Source of the DNA: CAKUFA01 sp963618735
GTDB taxonomy: Bacteria > Bacillota > Clostridia > Christensenellales > Aristaeellaceae
Assembly: GCA_963618735.1 (NCBI GenBank)
Contig: CAVEUM010000057.1
Location: forward strand, 1-7,485
DNA length: 7,485 bases
Reading direction: 5' to 3'
Position numbers and translations under genes: made by a program. Positions within the stretch are counted from its first letter, which is position 1, and every line of letters starts with the position of its first letter. The notes beneath the pieces were generated by a model, which was not told where the DNA came from, searched no databases, and was given only the letters and a program-made list of their open reading frames with translations. Below are positions 1 to 4,971 of this stretch, piece by piece.

Positions 1-424
<424 letters not shown>

Positions 425-522
425 AGCGCAAGATCAAAAGAGACTAATTGGAAAAGGCCAAAGCTTGAATCGAAAGTGCTGTGCAGTTGTCAGGGTGCAT
501 GAAACCTAACAAGTTCACAATT
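425..522 (+). other. 23S-5S internal transcribed spacer
   Basis: About 98 bases separate the 23S end from the 5S start. The spacer is co-transcribed and removed during rRNA maturation. I see no tRNA cloverleaf (no GTTCRA T-loop or CCA end) and no promoter in it. Confidence 0.8.
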
Positions 523-638
523 TCCGGTGGCAATGACGAGAAGGTCACACCTGTTCCCATACCGAACACAGAAGTTAAGCTTCTCAGTGCCGATGGTACT
601 TGGCTGGAAACGGCCCGGGAGAGTAGGTCGTCGCCGGA
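523..638 (+). rRNA. rrf: 5S ribosomal RNA, complete
   Basis: Complete 116-nt 5S rRNA, part of the large-subunit central protuberance. The ends pair as helix I: TCCGGTGGC (523-531) with GTCGCCGGA (630-638), with two G-U wobbles. The conserved core CACACCTGTTCCCATACCGA begins at 546 and is followed by the GAAGTTAAGC loop and the GAGAGTAGG motif (619-628). It lies directly downstream of 23S and upstream of a strong terminator, so it is the last gene of this rRNA operon. Confidence 0.97.
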
Positions 639-646
639 TCCCTTTT

Positions 647-680
647 CCCTCGAAGATTTTCCTTCGAGGGGTTTTCTTTT
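647..680 (+). terminator. Intrinsic terminator of the rRNA operon
   Basis: The stem CCCTCGAAG (647-655) pairs perfectly with CTTCGAGGG (662-670) across a 6-base loop and is followed by the T-rich tract GTTTTCTTTT. It starts eight bases after the 5S 3' end. Confidence 0.93.
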
Positions 681-780
681 GCTTTTTGGGAAACAGAGGA
701 ATGCAACCATTTCAAGGTTCTTTGGGGCGCACTTTTTAGCAGCATCTTCACAAGGCAAGGCACTTCCTGTTTATTTGCCA

Positions 781-809
781 TTGCAGAAAAAGTCGATGTC
801 CTCTATAAT
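781..809 (+). promoter_or_regulatory. SigA-type promoter of the PAP2 phosphatase gene
   Basis: A -35 box TTGCAG (781-786) and a perfect -10 box TATAAT (804-809) are separated by 17 bases. The predicted transcription start is near 816, giving a leader of about 23 bases before the ATG at 839. A TTGCCA at 775 would need a 23-base spacer and is less likely. The rest of 681-838 shows no other feature. Confidence 0.8.
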
Positions 810-838
810 GGAAATAACATACTTGAAAGGACGATTGC

Positions 839-1783
839 ATGGACATCGATATTCTTCTCTATCTGCAAGGATTGCGGGAAAGCACGGCTCCCTGGGTGAC
901 GGACGTCATCGCGGCGCTGTCGGATGGCCTGACCAGCCTGCTGCCGGTGATTCTCTGCGCCCTGATTTACTGGTGCATTGACAAAAACGCCGGCGCAAAA
1001 ATGCTGATGATTTTCAACTGCGGCAATGTGGTGAACGAGCTGAGCAAGGACATTGCCTGCGTCTATCGCCCGTGGGTGAAGGACAGCCGCATTCAGGTGG
1101 CGGCACAAGCTGCGGAGACGGCTACAGGCTACTCTTTCCCTAGCGGTCATACCACGGCGTCCACATCCTTCTTTTGCGGCGCGGCGCAATGGCTTCAGAA
1201 AAAAAGCCGCTGGGTGTGGATTCCCGGCATTCTGATTCCCTTGTTCGTGGGCTTTACGCGGCTGTGGCTGTGCGCGCACACGCCGCAAGATGTGCTGGTG
1301 GCCTTCCTGATGACGCTGGCGGTGGTTTTCCTGGCCGGCGCGTTGGTGGATTGGGTGGAGAAGAAGCAGGGTCGCGATTTGCTGGTCACGGTCATTGGCA
1401 CGGTGATTGGCGCGGCGGTTCTCCTCTTCGTGTCCCTGAAGAGCTACCCTGCGGACTATGACGCCAGCGGCAATCTGCTGGTGAATTACGCAGACATGCT
1501 GCCTGACGCCTTCAACAAGGTGGGCGGTTTTCTGGGCTTCCTGTATGGCTGGATGCTGGAGCGCCGCTGCATTCATTATGAGACCAAGGGCACGATTTGG
1601 CAGAAGATCATCCGCTTTGTGCTGGGCATTGTGGTGGTTCTTGGCGCGTATTTGCTTGCCAGCAAGGTCATCACGCCGATGATTGGCGAATATCCGGGCA
1701 AGTTCCTTTCCCTGTTCCTGGTGATGTTCCTCATTGTGGGCGGCTATCCGTGGGCAGTGAAGCTGGTGCATGGGAAGCGGTGA
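839..1783 (+). CDS. PAP2-superfamily membrane phosphatase
   Basis: The 314-residue product is a polytopic membrane protein of the PAP2 (type 2 phosphatidic acid phosphatase) superfamily. These enzymes hydrolyse phosphomonoesters or pyrophosphates of lipids such as phosphatidate or undecaprenyl pyrophosphate at the membrane surface. All three signature motifs are present: K70-x6-R77-P78, P101-S102-G103-H104, and R141-x5-H147-x3-D151. H104 is the expected proton donor and H147 the nucleophile. Hydrophobic segments cover roughly 21-47, 127-140, 152-172, 180-200, 224-240, 257-276 and 287-305. The C-terminal extension with extra helices makes it longer than minimal PAP2 proteins of about 200 residues. 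GAAAGGA (825-831) lies seven bases before the ATG and supports this start. The gene has its own promoter and sits alone after the rRNA operon. The exact lipid substrate cannot be read from the sequence. Confidence 0.93.
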   Translation: MDIDILLYLQGLRESTAPWVTDVIAALSDGLTSLLPVILCALIYWCIDKNAGAKMLMIFNCGNVVNELSKDIACVYRPWVKDSRIQVAAQAAETATGYSFPSGHTTASTSFFCGAAQWLQKKSRWVWIPGILIPLFVGFTRLWLCAHTPQDVLVAFLMTLAVVFLAGALVDWVEKKQGRDLLVTVIGTVIGAAVLLFVSLKSYPADYDASGNLLVNYADMLPDAFNKVGGFLGFLYGWMLERRCIHYETKGTIWQKIIRFVLGIVVVLGAYLLASKVITPMIGEYPGKFLSLFLVMFLIVGGYPWAVKLVHGKR

Positions 1784-1813
1784 TTGACAATCCCCCTGGA
1801 GATGTGCTACAAT
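1784..1813 (+). promoter_or_regulatory. Promoter of the ECF S-component transcript
   Basis: A perfect -35 box TTGACA (1784-1789) directly abuts the TGA stop codon of the PAP2 gene. The -10 box TACAAT (1808-1813) follows after 18 bases. The predicted start is near 1820, about 150 bases before the coding region, which leaves a long 5' leader. Confidence 0.85.
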
Positions 1814-1814
1814 G

Positions 1815-1901
1815 TCATCACTGTCGGCTGAAGCCGATGTATATGCGCAGAAGCGTGTTATTTCATCCGTGATGGCAAGTGATTTGTGTACAGATATCAT
1901 G
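1815..1901 (+). promoter_or_regulatory. Candidate riboswitch aptamer (class not recognised)
   Basis: The leader folds into a compact three-way junction. P1 is CATCAC (1816-1821) with GTGATG (1869-1874). P2 is TCGGC (1824-1828) with GCCGA (1833-1837), closed by a TGAA loop. P3 is ATGCGC (1843-1848) with GCGTGT (1853-1858), closed by AGAA. The longest joining strand is TATTTCATCC (1859-1868). Its TTTCAT (1861-1866) can alternatively pair with ATGAAG (1899-1904), which overlaps the start of the terminator stem, so the region could switch between two folds. The position between a strong promoter and an intrinsic terminator, upstream of a small-molecule uptake protein, fits a ligand-responsive attenuator. 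I do not see the hallmarks of TPP, FMN, cobalamin, THF, preQ1-I, preQ1-II or purine riboswitches. P1 begins near the predicted start site, so the exact 5' end matters. Confidence 0.5.
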
Positions 1902-1940
1902 AAGGTATCGAACCCCGAGCATGGGGGCGGTACCTTTTTT
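1902..1940 (+). terminator. Leader terminator (attenuator) before the S-component gene
   Basis: The left arm AAGGTA-CG-CCCC (1902-1915, with small bulges) pairs with GGGG-CG-TACCTT and is followed by TTTTTT (1935-1940). It lies entirely between the promoter and the ribosome binding site, so it must be bypassed for expression of the gene. It could also stop read-through from the PAP2 gene, which has no terminator of its own. Confidence 0.8.
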
Positions 1941-1969
1941 ATTGTCAGGCGGAAAAAGGAGAATGAACG

Positions 1970-2527
1970 ATGACCAAGAGTGTATCCCGCAGCAAAACCA
2001 CGACCAATGTGCTGAAGCTGACGTATTCTGCCATGTGCCTTGCGCTGGCAATGGTGCTGCCGATGCTGACGATGCACATTCCGCAGATTGGCTCTGCCCT
2101 GTGTCCCATGCATTTGCCCGCGTTGCTGTGCGGCTTTCTGTGCGGCTGGCCCTGGGGGCTGGCGGTAGGATTCATTGCGCCGCTGCTGCGCTCGGTGACC
2201 TTTGGCATGCCGCCCATGTTCCCCACGGCGGTGTCCATGGCGGTGGAACTGGCGGTATATGGCGCCATTGCGGGGTTGATGTATGCGAAGCTGCCGAAGA
2301 AGACGGTGAACGTTTACCTGGCGTTGATTGTTGCCATGGTGGCTGGACGCCTGGCATGGGGACTGACGCGGTACCTGATTGCGGGATTGCAGAATTCCAC
2401 CTTTACCCTGGAAGCGTTCTGGGCAGGCGCAGTGACTGGGTCGATCCCTGGCATCATTGTGCAGATTGTGCTGGTGCCCCTGCTGGTGCTCGCCATGGAA
2501 AAAGCTAATCTTGTGCTGAATAAGTAA
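1970..2527 (+). CDS. ECF transporter S component (substrate unknown)
   Basis: The 185-residue, highly hydrophobic protein resembles substrate-binding S components of energy-coupling factor transporters, which capture vitamins or related micronutrients in the membrane. Helix 1 contains an AxxxA pattern (A21, A25), the type of motif S components use to contact EcfT. Hydrophobic segments lie near 16-35, 48-72, 84-105, 114-140 and 150-176. The central stretch with PMHLPALLCGF (46-56) and GMPPMFPTAVSM (79-90) matches a common clostridial S-component type. No EcfA or EcfT gene is in the window, so it probably shares an energising module encoded elsewhere (group II). The start is set by AAAGGAG (1955-1961), eight bases before the ATG. 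Expression appears to be controlled by the leader attenuator upstream. The substrate cannot be assigned; a ligand-sensing leader suggests feedback by the imported compound or its product. Confidence 0.85.
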   Translation: MTKSVSRSKTTTNVLKLTYSAMCLALAMVLPMLTMHIPQIGSALCPMHLPALLCGFLCGWPWGLAVGFIAPLLRSVTFGMPPMFPTAVSMAVELAVYGAIAGLMYAKLPKKTVNVYLALIVAMVAGRLAWGLTRYLIAGLQNSTFTLEAFWAGAVTGSIPGIIVQIVLVPLLVLAMEKANLVLNK

Positions 2528-2538
2528 GGAATTTTTTT

Positions 2539-2582
2539 CGGGAGGAAGGAAACCGCTTTGAAAAGCGTTTTCCCTCCTCCCG
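2539..2582. repeat. Large hairpin downstream of the S-component gene
   Basis: Two 21-base arms (2539-2559 and 2562-2582) are complementary at 19 of 21 positions, with the turn around TTTGAAAAG. A run of seven T lies before the hairpin (2532-2538), not after it. It is therefore not a canonical terminator on either strand. It may protect the 3' end of the mRNA or mark it for processing, and the true terminator follows immediately. Confidence 0.7.
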
Positions 2583-2590
2583 AACCCACC

Positions 2591-2629
2591 TCTCTTCCCT
2601 AAACTTTCATTAGGGAAGAGAATTTTTTT
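2591..2629 (+). terminator. Intrinsic terminator of the S-component gene
   Basis: A perfect 12-bp stem, TCTCTTCCCTAA (2591-2602) with TTAGGGAAGAGA (2610-2621), is followed by a run of seven T (2623-2629). Confidence 0.93.
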
Positions 2630-2676
2630 GCAAACAAACTTTTTACTCTCACTTAAAAATATGTATCTAAGGAACA

Positions 2677-2840
2677 CATGCGAAGGGTCCAGGGGCGAGG
2701 GTCTTCGACCCGCTTAACAGCCCCTGGAATATGGCAGAAAAAGACCTTTGCTCCATACGACAAGCCTGCTTGTCAAAAAGATTTCGCTCTTCGGAGCGAC
2801 AAGGGGGCTTTGCGGTCGCCTCCTTGACCCCTTCACAGTC
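2677..2840 (+). repeat. Composite palindromic element, copy 1
   Basis: Plus orientation, defined here by the ATGCGAAGGGTCC end coming first. Hairpin 1 (2689-2727) has stem CCAGGGGC/GCCCCTGG and a long loop that contains its own hairpin, GGGTC-ttc-GACCC (2699-2711). The middle part carries GACAAGC/GCTTGTC (2759-2774) and TCGCTC-TTCG-GAGCGA (2784-2799). Hairpin 2 (2800-2826) has stem CAAGGGGGC/GCCTCCTTG and loop TTTGCGGTC. The element ends with GACCCCTTC, close to the reverse complement of its start. The region 2640-3130 holds no credible gene. Confidence 0.85.
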
Positions 2841-2859
2841 CTCCTTTTTAAGGGGTTTT

Positions 2860-2914
2860 CTTCCGTAACTTTTAGTTTCAATACAAATCAACTTGCAGAA
2901 GAGTGCATGCGAAG
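2860..2914 (+). repeat. Inter-element linker, arm of a long inverted repeat
   Basis: This linker between copies 1 and 2 contains CTTCCGTAACTTTTAG and AATCAACTTGCAGAAG. Its reverse complement occurs at 7221-7278 between copies 5 and 4, with only two substitutions and two small indels. Confidence 0.88.
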
Positions 2915-3075
2915 GGTCCAGGGGCGACCGCAAAGCCCCTGGAACAATGAGTGAAAATTCTTTGTTTCATAAGCCAAGCCTGTCTTCCTGTAAGACGATT
3001 ATCTTTCGAGGAGTTTCAAGGGGGCTGTTAAGCGGGTCGAAGACCCTCGCCCCCTTGCCCCCTTCGCAGTCCCCA
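2904..3075 (+). repeat. Composite palindromic element, copy 2
   Basis: Same orientation as copy 1. Hairpin 1 (2918-2942) has stem CCAGGGGC/GCCCCTGG and the short loop GACCGCAAA. The conserved middle starts GGAACAATGAGTGAAAA (2941-2957) and includes AAGCCTGTCTTCCTG and TCTTTCGAGGAG. Hairpin 2 (3017-3057) has stem CAAGGGGGC/GCCCCCTTG and the long loop with inner stem GGGTC/GACCC (3034-3046). The copy ends in CCCCCTTCGCAGTCC. Relative to copy 1, the long and short loops have swapped hairpins. Confidence 0.88.
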
Positions 3076-3105
3076 ATTCTTGAAGGGGCACTGTTCCGCA
3101 CCTTT

Positions 3106-3160
3106 CAAAAAAAGAAAAAAGAAAAAAAGAAAGCCCCGTCTGTCGCACAACAGACGGGGC
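3106..3160 (-). terminator. Intrinsic terminator of rpmB
   Basis: On the minus strand an 11-bp stem, GCCCCGTCTGT with ACAGACGGGGC (3133-3160), is followed by a very T-rich tract that reads as an A-rich tract on plus at 3107-3132. It begins 17 bases after the rpmB stop codon. Confidence 0.92.
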
Positions 3161-3177
3161 AGGTATGCGTGTGAGCC

Positions 3178-3390
3178 TCAGGCTTCTTCCTGGGTCTTGG
3201 GCAGCGCGCGCTCCACATTGCCGCTACGCAGGCAACGGGTGCAGACATTCATCCGCTTCGCAGTGCCGTTAACCACAACGCGAACGCTCTGCACATTGGG
3301 CGCCCAGGTGCGGTGGCTCTTGCGGTTGGAATGACTCACGTTGTTGCCGTTCATCGTACCCTTTTCGCAAATTTCACAAAACTTTCCCAT
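3178..3390 (-). CDS. rpmB: 50S ribosomal protein L28 (bL28)
   Basis: The 70-residue basic protein is ribosomal protein bL28, a component of the large subunit. The N-terminus MGKFCEICEKG and the segment with SHSNRKSHRTW (19-29) are typical of the family. It is the zinc-binding (C+) form: C5xxC8 and C50xxC53 supply four cysteine ligands. The frame opens ten codons earlier (ATG at 3420), but AAGGAGGTG (3405-3397 on the minus strand) is placed correctly for the ATG at 3390, and family length agrees. It is transcribed alone, from a promoter in the divergent gap shared with the TetR gene to a strong terminator. As usual for rpmB, it is not part of a larger ribosomal protein operon. Confidence 0.97.
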   Translation of the reverse strand: MGKFCEICEKGTMNGNNVSHSNRKSHRTWAPNVQSVRVVVNGTAKRMNVCTRCLRSGNVERALPKTQEEA

Positions 3391-3434
3391 GAAATCCACC
3401 TCCTTAGGGAGATCACACACATCAAAGCATGTCT

Positions 3435-3463
3435 ATCTTATCACGGCGGGCAGGAAAAAGCAA
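3435..3463 (-). promoter_or_regulatory. Promoter of rpmB
   Basis: On the minus strand a -35 box TTGCTT (3463-3458) and a -10 box TAAGAT (3440-3435) are 17 bases apart, about 45 bases before the start codon. Confidence 0.65.
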
Positions 3464-3540
3464 GCAATATTTTTGCAGATTTGCGTGCAAAGCAGCGGAA
3501 AAACACGAATCTTCACATTTTTTTATTTTGTTTCACTCTG

Positions 3541-3570
3541 TTCATGTTCACGTCATGTTCGCGTGATAAT
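3541..3570 (+). promoter_or_regulatory. Promoter and putative operator of the TetR-family gene
   Basis: The -10 box GATAAT (3565-3570) has a poor -35 candidate TTCATG (3541-3546) at 18 bases. Two tandem 11-bp direct repeats, CATGTTCACGT (3543-3553) and CATGTTCGCGT (3554-3564), fill the space from -35 to -10 and differ at one base. The overlapping sequence TCACG-N9-CGTGA is also a short inverted repeat. This is a plausible autoregulatory site for the regulator encoded just downstream. Confidence 0.55.
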
Positions 3571-3606
3571 ATGGAGTCATTCGGTGAGGAATGGGAGGAT
3601 GCAACG

Positions 3607-4155
3607 ATGGCAGAGTCTGGCGTTACCAAGAAGGTTCTGGCGTATGCCATGAAGGATCTGATGCGTCAGCGTCCGCTGAGCAAGATTACCGTAGGGGACA
3701 TTTGTGCCGCCTGCGACATGAACCGCAAAAGCTTCTATTATCACTTTCGGGATAAATATGATCTGGTGAACTGGATCTTCTATACGGATTTTTTTGAGGA
3801 TTACCTGCAGGAGGAAGACGAGCTGGCGCCATCGGACGCGCTGGTGCGCTTCTGCATGTTTTTCCAGAAAAATATGTCTTTCTACCGCGCAGCCCTGAAG
3901 CAGACGGGGCAGAATTCCTTTTATGAATATTTGGGGGATGTGATCCGTCCCATGGTGACGGGGCGGTTGAAGCCTTATTTCGCGCGGGATGAGCATTTCG
4001 ATTTTTATGTGGATTTCTTTGTGAGTGTCTATCGCGACTCGGTGGTGAAGTGGGTGCTGGACGGCTGCACCATCGATGCGCAGACGTATGTGGAGCTACT
4101 GTACAAGGCTTCCTCCGTGGTGGGTCAGTTAACGCCGCCTTCCGGGAAGAAGTGA
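3607..4155 (+). CDS. TetR/AcrR-family transcriptional regulator (DhaS-like)
   Basis: The 182-residue protein has an N-terminal TetR DNA-binding domain. The helix-turn-helix runs from about ITVGDICAACDMNR (27-40) into KSFYYHFRDKYDLV (41-54), with the YYHF signature of the family. The C-terminal part (about 75-175) is helical and aromatic-rich, like the TetR_C_8 domain of DhaS-type regulators, and would hold the ligand and dimer interfaces. The start at 3607 is chosen because GGGAGG (3593-3598) lies eight bases upstream. An in-frame ATG at 3571 lacks a ribosome binding site and overlaps the promoter, and the earlier open frame is non-coding. The gene is monocistronic, divergent from rpmB and followed by a terminator, so no obvious target operon adjoins it. 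The effector and regulon are unknown. Self-regulation through the tandem repeats upstream is an inference. Confidence 0.9.
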   Translation: MAESGVTKKVLAYAMKDLMRQRPLSKITVGDICAACDMNRKSFYYHFRDKYDLVNWIFYTDFFEDYLQEEDELAPSDALVRFCMFFQKNMSFYRAALKQTGQNSFYEYLGDVIRPMVTGRLKPYFARDEHFDFYVDFFVSVYRDSVVKWVLDGCTIDAQTYVELLYKASSVVGQLTPPSGKK

Positions 4156-4160
4156 GCATG

Positions 4161-4198
4161 AAAAAATCGCCCTCTCACAGGGAGAGAGCGACTTTTTT
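4161..4198. terminator. Bidirectional terminator between TetR and zinc-ribbon genes
   Basis: TCGCCCTCTC (4167-4176) pairs with GAGAGAGCGA (4182-4191) with one mismatch. It is flanked by six A on the left and six T on the right, so it can end transcription of both convergent genes. It begins five bases after the TetR stop codon and ends ten bases before the stop of the minus-strand gene. Confidence 0.9.
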
Positions 4199-4208
4199 GT
4201 GAGTGAAT

Positions 4209-4490
4209 TTATCCGCGACGCGCGGCGAAGCACTCGCTGCAGTAAACGGGACGGTCCTCACGGGGAACAAAAGGAACCTGAGTGGGCTTGCCGCAGTTGG
4301 CGCAGATGGCATCGTGCATCTCGCGGGGAGCGCCGGCAGCAGGACGGCTTGCCTTGCGGGCCTGACGGCACGCCTTGCAACGGGTAGGCTCATTCTGGAA
4401 ACCCTTTTCAGCGTAGAATTCCTGTTCACCAGCGGTGAAAACGAATTCAGCACCGCAGTCTTTGCATACCAGCGTCTTATCTTCGTACAT
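4209..4490 (-). CDS. Small double zinc-ribbon protein
   Basis: The 93-residue protein has two four-cysteine modules. The first, C9xxC12 and C38xxC41, with LVCKDCGAEFVFTAGEQEFY (7-26), fits the probable zinc-ribbon family (zf-trcl type). The second, C63xxC66-x17-C84xxC87, has exactly the CxxC-x17-CxxC spacing of another small bacterial zinc-binding family. A basic, Ala/Pro-rich linker (42-57) joins them. The protein is soluble, basic at its C-terminus (ARRG), and has no enzymatic domain. A nucleic-acid or ribosome-related role is possible but unproven. The ATG at 4490 is preceded by GGGGG about ten bases upstream. The longer open frame (from 4559) would add residues without family similarity. 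The gene is preceded by a 250-base transcribed region that looks structured, which suggests either RNA-level control or a neighbouring small RNA. It is convergent with the TetR gene. Confidence 0.85.
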   Translation of the reverse strand: MYEDKTLVCKDCGAEFVFTAGEQEFYAEKGFQNEPTRCKACRQARKASRPAAGAPREMHDAICANCGKPTQVPFVPREDRPVYCSECFAARRG

Positions 4491-4499
4491 GGTTAGGTA

Positions 4500-4738
4500 A
4501 CCCCCTGAATGAAAAAAATAGGTGATCTCTTTCGGCTGACCTGATTTTTGACCCCACACACGCCGTCTGGAAGGTTGCTCAACGCATCTGCGCCCTCACG
4601 CGCTTCTCTCGGGGATTGCTCCCCGGACGGACTTACATCTAGACCGCACCATGCTCCCCGCCGCTTTGGACGGATTACGTGGACCGCTTTGCCTGCGACT
4701 GGCATCGGCTTTCAACCACAGACCCGATGAGATCGACC
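4500..4738 (-). ncRNA. Candidate structured RNA or long structured leader
   Basis: On the minus strand, about 240 GC-rich bases without coding potential separate a strong promoter from the zinc-ribbon gene. Distant segments pair: GTCTG-t-GGTTG (4723-4713) with CAACC-ttc-CAGAC (4577-4565) closes a domain of about 135 bases. Inside it are a TGCC...GGCA hairpin, a CGGGG-agcaat-CCCCG hairpin (GGGG/CCCC core), and GCGC-gtgagg-GCGC. Downstream is a seven-T run (4518-4512 on the minus strand) with only a weak AGGT/ACCT stem before it, so termination there is uncertain. The RNA could be an independent small RNA (6S RNA or the raiA motif are the classes I would test first) or a cis-regulatory leader. 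It is not tmRNA, SRP RNA or RNase P RNA: their diagnostic motifs are absent. Confidence 0.5.
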
Positions 4739-4744
4739 GTGTTC

Positions 4745-4773
4745 ATTATAAACGTCGCCAATGAAAAACACAA
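4745..4773 (-). promoter_or_regulatory. Minus-strand promoter for the structured RNA and zinc-ribbon gene
   Basis: On the minus strand a -35 box TTGTGT (4773-4768) and a perfect -10 box TATAAT (4750-4745) are 17 bases apart. The predicted start is near 4738, about 250 bases ahead of the zinc-ribbon start codon. Confidence 0.8.
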
Positions 4774-4845
4774 GGGGAATTTGCAATGGATGCAGGAAAA
4801 ATACAAATCATCGCCGATGGTGATACAAAGCGATGTGTACTTTTG

Positions 4846-4872
4846 TTAGCACTCTTTCATATTGAGTGCTAA
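4846..4872 (+). promoter_or_regulatory. CIRCE operator (HrcA binding site)
   Basis: A perfect CIRCE inverted repeat: TTAGCACTC (4846-4854), nine bases, GAGTGCTAA (4864-4872). HrcA, the heat-shock repressor controlled by GroEL, binds this element. Here it lies seven bases upstream of the -35 box rather than over the start site, about 100 bases before htpG. Confidence 0.97.
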
Positions 4873-4879
4873 AAAGTTC

Positions 4880-4908
4880 TTGCAATTCCTACCAGATCGT
4901 GTTACAAT
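4880..4908 (+). promoter_or_regulatory. Promoter of htpG
   Basis: A -35 box TTGCAA (4880-4885) and a -10 box TACAAT (4903-4908) are separated by 17 bases. The predicted start near 4915 gives a leader of about 57 bases. Confidence 0.85.
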
Positions 4909-4971
4909 GAGAAAGGTCAAAGAAAGTTTCATCAGCGGTGTGACGAACCGCTTTTTAAGGAGGCTATTCAT

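Noticed and set aside
425..522. tRNA gene in the rRNA spacer
   Set aside because: There is no T-loop consensus, no acceptor-stem pairing, and the spacer is too short beyond the processing sequences.
444..981. Open frames over 5S rRNA and the terminator on both strands
   Set aside because: They overlap a structural RNA and an intrinsic terminator and lack any recognisable protein features.
1815..1901. Known vitamin riboswitch (TPP, FMN, cobalamin, THF, preQ1-I or preQ1-II)
   Set aside because: None of the conserved core strings I know for these classes is present. A covariance search could still reveal a class I did not recognise.
1902..1940. T-box leader, because of GGCGGTACC near the terminator
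   Set aside because: The conserved antiterminator T-box sequence and the Stem I features are absent, and the GGTACC belongs to the terminator stem.
803..2677. A 624-codon minus-strand open frame across the PAP2 and S-component genes
   Set aside because: Its product is rich in His, Gln and Arg with no domain. It lies antisense to two genes that have family motifs, promoters and ribosome binding sites.
2677..3075. CRISPR array
   Set aside because: There are only two copies on each side, each element is about 170 bases with internal palindromes, the linkers are themselves repeated, and no cas gene is present.
2667..3174. Short open frames sharing peptides such as GSKTLAP, also seen at 6930-7259
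   Set aside because: The shared peptide is only the translation of the repeated hairpin loop. There is no ribosome binding site, and the reading frames cross palindromes and terminators.
3313..3606. Longer N-terminus for the TetR-family protein
   Set aside because: The upstream in-frame part crosses rpmB and both promoters. Only the ATG at 3607 has a properly spaced GGGAGG.
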